Of a DNA stretch of 54,378 nucleotides, positions 49,818 through 54,378 are shown piece by piece. A model generated the notes under the pieces. The model did not search any database. It was not told the DNA's origin and worked only from the letters and a program-made list of their open reading frames with translations. Every line of letters starts with the position of its first letter. The first letter of the stretch is position 1. Position numbers and translations under genes: made by a program. Source of the stretch: Prochloraceae cyanobacterium (GTDB lineage Bacteria; Cyanobacteriota; Cyanobacteriia; Cyanobacteriales; JASJDA01); assembly GCA_030065755.1 (NCBI GenBank), contig JASJDA010000008.1:1-54378 (forward strand), in the 5' to 3' direction.

Positions 49818-50924
49818 ATGTTCGATAAAATAACCGAAAATACTCAAATTAATACTTCTGATAAATTAAATAATTTACTCTATTTACCCTCACCATCATT
49901 GTCAGAAATAGAAGAATTTTGCTCAGAAATTGCAACTGAAACTAAACAAAGTAAGAAAAAGGTTGAATTAGAAGTTTTGAATACAACGCTACTATTTTAT
50001 TATTATTATTCTTTGATATTCTCAAAGGGAAAAGTTTCGCTCGAACAATTCAAAAAAAACTCAAAAGAATTTGCTAATTTAGCCGATCTTATCCGCAATA
50101 AGTGGGGTTTTTTGTCACAAAATGTTAGAAATTTGACTTCTGAATTTGTTGAAGAAAATATTCCTCGATATCTTGCGATTTTTGAAAAAATCTACGAAAT
50201 AATAGAATTAAACAAGACAACAGAAAAATTCATGCTTATTCCTAGTTTTCGATCTAACATTAATCAACTTGAAAAATTTTTAGATGAAGTGAAACAAAGC
50301 ATGACGAATTTTAAATTAGCTGTTGACGAAGTTAGTTCTAAACCTCTTTCAGAAACTCGCATCTGGGAACAAAGTACTTTGGCAGAAAAGTCACAAAAAA
50401 ATATAGAACTTTCGGATAAAATAAAACAAATAAAATCTGAGTCTGACAAGAAAAAGGTACACCTAGTTATCTTAGAACAGTTATTTGAATATATTGAAGA
50501 ACTTAGTCCTAATAATGAACAAATAAAACAATTGCGTAGAAAAATCCTTAAACAAAATTTTGAAGAATCTACGGCATCTCAAATACCTTCAAAAGCTAAA
50601 GAAAAGGAATCAGTTATTAGCAACCACATAGAAATTACTCCTGGTGTTTGTGGTGGAAAACCTCGTATCGCTGGTCATCGAATTAGAGTACAAGATGTCG
50701 TAATTTGGCACGAAAAAATGGGACTTTCTCCTGACGAAATTGTCTTCCATCATCCAAGTATCAATCTTGCTGATGTATATGCAGCTTTAGCTTACTATCA
50801 CGATAATCGTGAAGAAATTAGACGACAAATCAAAGAAAGCGAGGATTTTGTCAGAGAATTACAAGCAAAAAATCCTTCAAAACTTCAGCAAAAACTAAAA
50901 GGTAGGAATGTCACAAACGATTAA
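49818..50924 (+). CDS. DUF433 (antitoxin-type) protein with long helical N-terminal extension
   Basis: The start is placed at ATG 49818; the open frame extends upstream to 49716 but that part overlaps alaS and its terminator. The product is 368 residues. The last 100 residues are DUF433, a VapB-like winged helix (ITPGVCGGKPRIAGHRIRVQDVV, GLSPDEIVFHHPSINLADVYAALAYY). DUF433 antitoxins are normally only 75-110 residues. Here about 265 residues precede it, Lys/Glu/Asn-rich, mostly helical and partly coiled coil, with no known domain. The stop overlaps the start of the DUF5615 gene by 17 bases, as in known pairs. A/T-rich relative to alaS. Confidence 0.75.
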   Translation: MFDKITENTQINTSDKLNNLLYLPSPSLSEIEEFCSEIATETKQSKKKVELEVLNTTLLFYYYYSLIFSKGKVSLEQFKKNSKEFANLADLIRNKWGFLSQNVRNLTSEFVEENIPRYLAIFEKIYEIIELNKTTEKFMLIPSFRSNINQLEKFLDEVKQSMTNFKLAVDEVSSKPLSETRIWEQSTLAEKSQKNIELSDKIKQIKSESDKKKVHLVILEQLFEYIEELSPNNEQIKQLRRKILKQNFEESTASQIPSKAKEKESVISNHIEITPGVCGGKPRIAGHRIRVQDVVIWHEKMGLSPDEIVFHHPSINLADVYAALAYYHDNREEIRRQIKESEDFVRELQAKNPSKLQQKLKGRNVTND

Positions 50925-51255
50925 ATTCCACCTCGATGAAAATGTGAGTAATGCTATAGCTGACGGCTTAAAAAGACGTGGAATAGATGTTACCACAACA
51001 CCAGAATTAGGATTAAAGGGGAAAGATGATTTGAAACAAATAGAGTTTGCTTTAAATAACGATCGAGTAATTTTTACTCATGATGACGATCTACTAGTAT
51101 TTCATAACAAAGGAATTAAACACGCAGGTATTGTTTATTGTCATCAAAACTCTTATTCAATAGGCGAAATTATAAAATATTTAATCTTGATTTGGGAATT
51201 TTATGACTCGAAAGAGATGTATAATACTCTAGAATTTGTGCAGAGATTATCATGA
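50908..51255 (+). CDS. DUF5615 PIN-like toxin candidate
   Basis: 115 residues, PIN-like fold. The N terminus IKFHLDENVSNAIADGLKRRGIDV carries the first acidic site (DEN), DRVIFTHDDDLLVF the second (D-DD), and the C-terminal part is AGIVYCHQNSYSIGEIIKYL. DUF5615 proteins are thought to be RNase toxins partnered by DUF433. Overlap of 17 bases with the upstream DUF433 gene indicates translational coupling. All likely acidic residues are present. Confidence 0.8.
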   Translation: MSQTIKFHLDENVSNAIADGLKRRGIDVTTTPELGLKGKDDLKQIEFALNNDRVIFTHDDDLLVFHNKGIKHAGIVYCHQNSYSIGEIIKYLILIWEFYDSKEMYNTLEFVQRLS

Positions 51256-51294
51256 ATTTTGCCCAATGGTACCAAAATTACTAGTAGCTACTAT

Positions 51295-51642
51295 ATGGAA
51301 TTAATAACAAACTTTCCACTTCGTCCAATTACTAATGAAGCCGAATTAATTGCTACTCAAAATCAAATTAATTATATTTTAGACAAAGGACAACTTAATC
51401 GAGACGATCGCGACTACATAAAAGTTTTAGCAATACTTGTATATAGCTATGAAGAAAAACACGAACCAATACCAGCTTTAAAAGGAGTCGAACTCCTTCA
51501 AGCGTTATTAGAAGAGTTGAATTTAGAGCCTAAAGATATGGTAGATATATTTGGAAATGAGCCTGCTGTTTGTGAAATATTAGAAAAAAAGCGTCAAATA
51601 ACTGAAGAAGAAGAGCAAAAATTAACCGATCGCTTTCTCTAA
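51295..51642 (+). CDS. HigA-like antitoxin/regulator
   Basis: 115 residues from ATG 51295 (a TTG at 51259 would add 12 residues). The N-terminal part (ITNFPLRPITNEAELIATQNQINYIL) and the C-terminal part with LLEELNLEPKDMVDIFGNEPAVCEILEKKRQIT match the HigA-type regulators found next to HigB toxins. The helix-turn-helix is short and lacks a typical second half. No HigB gene is beside it; the preceding gene is the DUF5615 toxin candidate, 39 bases upstream. It could be an orphan or part of a three-gene unit. Confidence 0.65.
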   Translation: MELITNFPLRPITNEAELIATQNQINYILDKGQLNRDDRDYIKVLAILVYSYEEKHEPIPALKGVELLQALLEELNLEPKDMVDIFGNEPAVCEILEKKRQITEEEEQKLTDRFL

Positions 51643-51780
51643 AAGTTTCAGAAATATTGAGGTATAAAATGATAATAATTAAACAGTTTTTTCATTTATA
51701 TCGAAACTATAGTGAGGTGCGATCGACCTTTGACAGAATCAAATAAATGCTAAACTTAACAAAAAAATATAAACATATAT

Positions 51781-51912
51781 AAAGCAATCTTAGAAAGCCA
51801 AAACATCTATGAAATCAGGGATCGACTAGTAATTGACGAACGGGGGATCGAACGCGCAGGTATTGTTTACTGCGATCGAAAACATTGTGTTATATATTCC
51901 CGTAATCTCTAA
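51781..51912 (+). pseudogene. remnant of a second DUF5615 gene
   Basis: A frame without start, open from 51781 to the stop at 51910, reads ILESQNIYEIRDRLVIDERG and then IERAGIVYCDRKHCVIYS. The piece DERGIERAGIVYC aligns with NKGIKHAGIVYCHQ of the intact DUF5615 protein encoded at 50908. The 5' part is missing and the end is degenerate. Confidence 0.5.
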
Positions 51913-52223
51913 AAGCAGTGCGCTCCTAACCAACAACTCATGTAAGTTTTTATATGAGTTTTTATATGAGTTTTATGACTTTTAAATCAGAAATATTAGT
52001 TATATTGTGTTTTTAGATTGGGTAAATAAACATTAAAGTTTTTTTCTGATGAGATTAAGGCTCTCACGGATAACGTAAATTAGAAACTTTAAATAATGAT
52101 TTCATCATTAAGAGCATTATGTAAAGTGCATTTTGTCAATTGTTTTTAACAAAACTACGTATTTTGTAGTTCGCAAAAATGCTCTAGACACCCAATTTAA
52201 CAATCAATTTGAGGAATCAGAAG
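51913..52223. other. A/T-rich intergenic region
   Basis: About 310 bases with short ATGAGTTTTTAT-type tandem repeats (about 51948-51977). No gene seen. The promoter of the amine oxidase should be in its last 100 bases; GAGG lies about ten bases before that ATG. Confidence 0.45.
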
Positions 52224-53972
52224 ATGGCTACAACAAAGAAAAGACTTAGCCGATACGACTTTTTTAAAGCCAACCGCCGTGCATCTGGCTGGGCAGCAAT
52301 TTCTCCTACGAGAGGTGACATTGCCGAGTATCTCAAACGGTGTCGCGATAAGGTTGTAGTTCCGACTAAAAATATTGGCAAAGGCAAACAAGCCGTAATT
52401 ATTGGGGGTGGTGTTGCTGGTCTGACCTCAGCCTATGAATTGCTCGTGCAGGAGATTGGTTGTAGTTGTGTAATTTTGGAAGCCAACCAACGAGTTGGGG
52501 GAAGAAACTTCACCGTGCGTCCTGGAGATACGATCGCAGAGGAAGGGTTTGACGCTCAAATGTGTAATTTTGAGGAGGAAAAAGACCAACCCTACGAACC
52601 CTATTTGAACGCAGGACCTGGGCGAATACCTTCTTCTCATACCAATCTTCTGGGCTATCTAAGGCGGTTTAAAGTGCCTATAGAAGTTTATGTCATGAAT
52701 AGTGGGTCTAACCGGACCTACATTGAAAATAATTTTGACGATCGCTCAGTGCCCAACCGACGGTTAGATAATGATACACGAGGCTGGATTGCTCAAGAGT
52801 TGTTCCGACTTTTAAACGGCGATAATTTTCCTTCCTTATATTCGAGCGAGATCGAACAATTTAAGAAGTTGCTGCTGAAGTTTGGCGATCTTAAAAACAT
52901 GGGAAAAGATCGAGGCAAATATTTAGATTCCGATCGATCTGGCTATAGTCATTTACCCAGTATTGGGCCAGGTGAGGTAGAAGAACCTTTGCAACTTGAC
53001 GAACTGCTGGCATCGGAGTTTTGGGACACTCACTTCTATCAACCCCAGGACTTTCTCTGGCAACCTACTTTATTTCAACCTGTGGGCGGAATGGATAAGG
53101 TAGTTGATGCCTTTAGGGAAAGAGTCGAGAAACTAGGCTGCGATATTCGCCTGGGTGCTGTTGTGAACCGTATTGCCTGGAATGGTGAAACTGGAAAATA
53201 CAGCATATACTACGATCGAGGTAATGAAGAAGAGACGATCGAAGCAGACTATTGCTTCAGTAACATCCCTATTCCCCTACTGAAAGGGATATTGCAAGAC
53301 GAACATTTCGATGAAAAATTTAGGGATGCCTTACACGCAGTGTACAGAGCGCAATACAGTAATAGTTCTAATGGTTCTGATGATGGAGAATACCAACGTA
53401 AATTTTTAGCAGATACTACTAAAGTAGGCTGGCAAGCAAAACGCAATTTATGGCAAGAGGCTAAAGGTTCTGGGAATGTTCCTATTTATGGTGGAATCTC
53501 TTGGACTACTGATGAAATCGACCAAATCTGGTATCCATCAGAGAACTATCACGGAGAGTTAGGAGTGCTAACAGGAGCTTACAACTTTGAAGATATAGCC
53601 AGAGATTGGGGCGAACAAACCCCACAGGAGCGCCTAGAACTTGCTCGAAAAGGGGCTAAAAATTTGGGAGGAGATGACTTTGCTAATGGCTTGCAGCATG
53701 GCTTGGCTATCGCTTGGCAAAATATGCCCTATCAAAAAGGTGGTTGGGCACAGTGGTCCACAGTCGATCGACAAGAGTACCACTTTAATAATTTGACCGA
53801 TGGCAACAAAAACTTTTATATTGTCGGAGATCAACTTTCTGCTTTACCAGGATGGCAGGAAGGTGCAATACTGTCGGCAATTAATGCAGTTAATCGGGTA
53901 GCCGACGAAAAGTATATCGTACCAAAACTAGATAAGTTGCCAGATACACGCTTGATAGTACAGGGTATCTAG
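52224..53972 (+). CDS. flavin amine oxidase / L-amino-acid oxidase-like protein
   Basis: The ATG at 52224 has GAGG about ten bases upstream; a TTG at 52209 is in frame but unlikely. 582 residues. The FAD-binding motif is VIIGGGVAGLTSAYELL, then VILEANQRVGGR. EEGFDAQMCNF, NAGPGRIPSSH and GGMDKVVDAFRERVEKLG follow, and the C-terminal motif FYIVGDQLSALPGWQEGAILSAINAVNRV closes the flavin site. This is the monoamine/L-amino-acid oxidase family; cyanobacterial members oxidise basic amino acids and release H2O2 and ammonia. There is no signal peptide. Substrate is unknown. Confidence 0.82.
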   Translation: MATTKKRLSRYDFFKANRRASGWAAISPTRGDIAEYLKRCRDKVVVPTKNIGKGKQAVIIGGGVAGLTSAYELLVQEIGCSCVILEANQRVGGRNFTVRPGDTIAEEGFDAQMCNFEEEKDQPYEPYLNAGPGRIPSSHTNLLGYLRRFKVPIEVYVMNSGSNRTYIENNFDDRSVPNRRLDNDTRGWIAQELFRLLNGDNFPSLYSSEIEQFKKLLLKFGDLKNMGKDRGKYLDSDRSGYSHLPSIGPGEVEEPLQLDELLASEFWDTHFYQPQDFLWQPTLFQPVGGMDKVVDAFRERVEKLGCDIRLGAVVNRIAWNGETGKYSIYYDRGNEEETIEADYCFSNIPIPLLKGILQDEHFDEKFRDALHAVYRAQYSNSSNGSDDGEYQRKFLADTTKVGWQAKRNLWQEAKGSGNVPIYGGISWTTDEIDQIWYPSENYHGELGVLTGAYNFEDIARDWGEQTPQERLELARKGAKNLGGDDFANGLQHGLAIAWQNMPYQKGGWAQWSTVDRQEYHFNNLTDGNKNFYIVGDQLSALPGWQEGAILSAINAVNRVADEKYIVPKLDKLPDTRLIVQGI

Positions 53973-53993
53973 GAAACTGGCGAAAGTTTTATT

Positions 53994-54028
53994 AAGGGGC
54001 AATCCAGATGATTTTGCCCCTTTGAGTG
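53994..54028 (+). terminator. terminator of the amine oxidase gene
   Basis: AAGGGGCAA (53994-54002) pairs with TTGCCCCTT (54014-54022), loop of 11 bases, followed by TGAGTGTTTT. Perfect nine-bp stem 22 bases after the stop. Confidence 0.75.
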
Positions 54029-54162
54029 TTTTAGATCTTCTCCGATCGAAACTCGAAGGAATTCGAGAGTAGCAAGTATAGAGCTTATATCTGACTAATT
54101 ACCACAGCATAACTCGTGTTTTAAAAATACGAGAATTATTAATTCTTCATTTGAGGACGATT

Positions 54163-54309
54163 ATGAAAAACGGCAAAGAAGCAACGTTTTTACAGAGAAG
54201 TTTAGCTAGTTCAACACAAGTACTGGGAAAAACAGAACCTCAACAAGTTATACCAATTCTCGAAAATAACGAGAGACTTAGGGAACAGGGAATAGGGAAT
54301 AGGGAATAG
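54163..54309 (+). pseudogene. gene start truncated by the dispersed repeat
   Basis: ATG at 54163 follows a GAGGA with good spacing. About 28 codons read as ordinary protein (MKNGKEATFLQRSLASSTQV, then LGKTEPQQ). The frame then enters the repeat (VIPILENNERL...) and stops at 54307-54309. The first part is probably the 5' end of a real gene whose remainder was displaced by the repeat. I do not recognise the family. Confidence 0.4.
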
Positions 54310-54378
54310 GGAATAGGGAACAGAGGGATTTGAGCTTTTTTTATTAATAAAAACTATTTCTTATCTCTCTAGTTACTT
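54251..54378 (+). repeat. dispersed repeat, copy 2, running to the window edge
   Basis: Same sequence as 74-194 in the same orientation: TACCAATTCTCG start, four GGGAATA heptamers (54288-54315) flanked by GGGAACA units, A/T-rich middle and CTCTCTAGTTACTT tail. The window ends exactly at the tail, so the right limit of this copy may lie beyond. Confidence 0.8.

Overview
The window looks like a chromosomal segment from a unicellular or pseudofilamentous cyanobacterium. Evidence for this is the split RNA polymerase genes rpoB-rpoC1-rpoC2, the photosystem I gene psaL, a ycf37 homologue, the carotenoid genes crtP and crtB, a plant-type ferredoxin, a cyanobacterial biliverdin reductase, GUN4 and Ycf55-type domains, and many GCGATCGC (HIP1) octamers. 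No rRNA, tRNA, CRISPR array or intact transposase gene was seen. Genus cannot be settled from the sequence alone; a Pleurocapsa-like group is only a guess.

Layout. Positions 1-7060 are accessory: a dispersed repeat, a small membrane protein, a homologue of plant pathogen-related protein, an MHYT hybrid histidine kinase, an unrecognised 255-residue protein, a beta-lactamase-fold hydrolase and an RTX-repeat remnant. Positions 7228-14955 carry an O-methyltransferase, an EF-G-like GTPase, a degenerate receiver-Ycf55 protein followed by ftsH, and an InrS-type metal sensor. Positions 15143-26162 (minus strand) are the core block rpsT-tatD-rpoB-rpoC1-rpoC2, closed by a large perfect inverted repeat. 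From 26468 to 36736 come a HisD-family protein lacking its catalytic residues, a Usp-phosphatase pair, a c-type heme/HAMP sensor divergent from two orphan solute-binding proteins and ycf37, then psaL, crtP, crtB and a thioredoxin-fold protein.

Positions 36842-46561 are mosaic: an FHA-GUN4 fusion, a decayed gene, a pentapeptide-repeat protein with fresh internal duplications, an M48 protease, biliverdin reductase divergent from ferredoxin, a truncated DUF790 gene, a TPR protein, a DM13 protein and two peptidoglycan-binding fragments head to head. alaS (47069-49732) is followed by a toxin-antitoxin-like island (DUF433 with a very long N-terminal extension, DUF5615, a HigA-like protein and a second decayed DUF5615), then a flavin amine oxidase and a gene truncated by the same repeat that opens the window.

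Most notable: the HisD pseudoenzyme, the unusual DUF433/DUF5615 island, the orphan binding-protein/heme-sensor cluster beside photosystem I genes, and a repeat family beginning ATACCAATT found at the broken ends of several genes.
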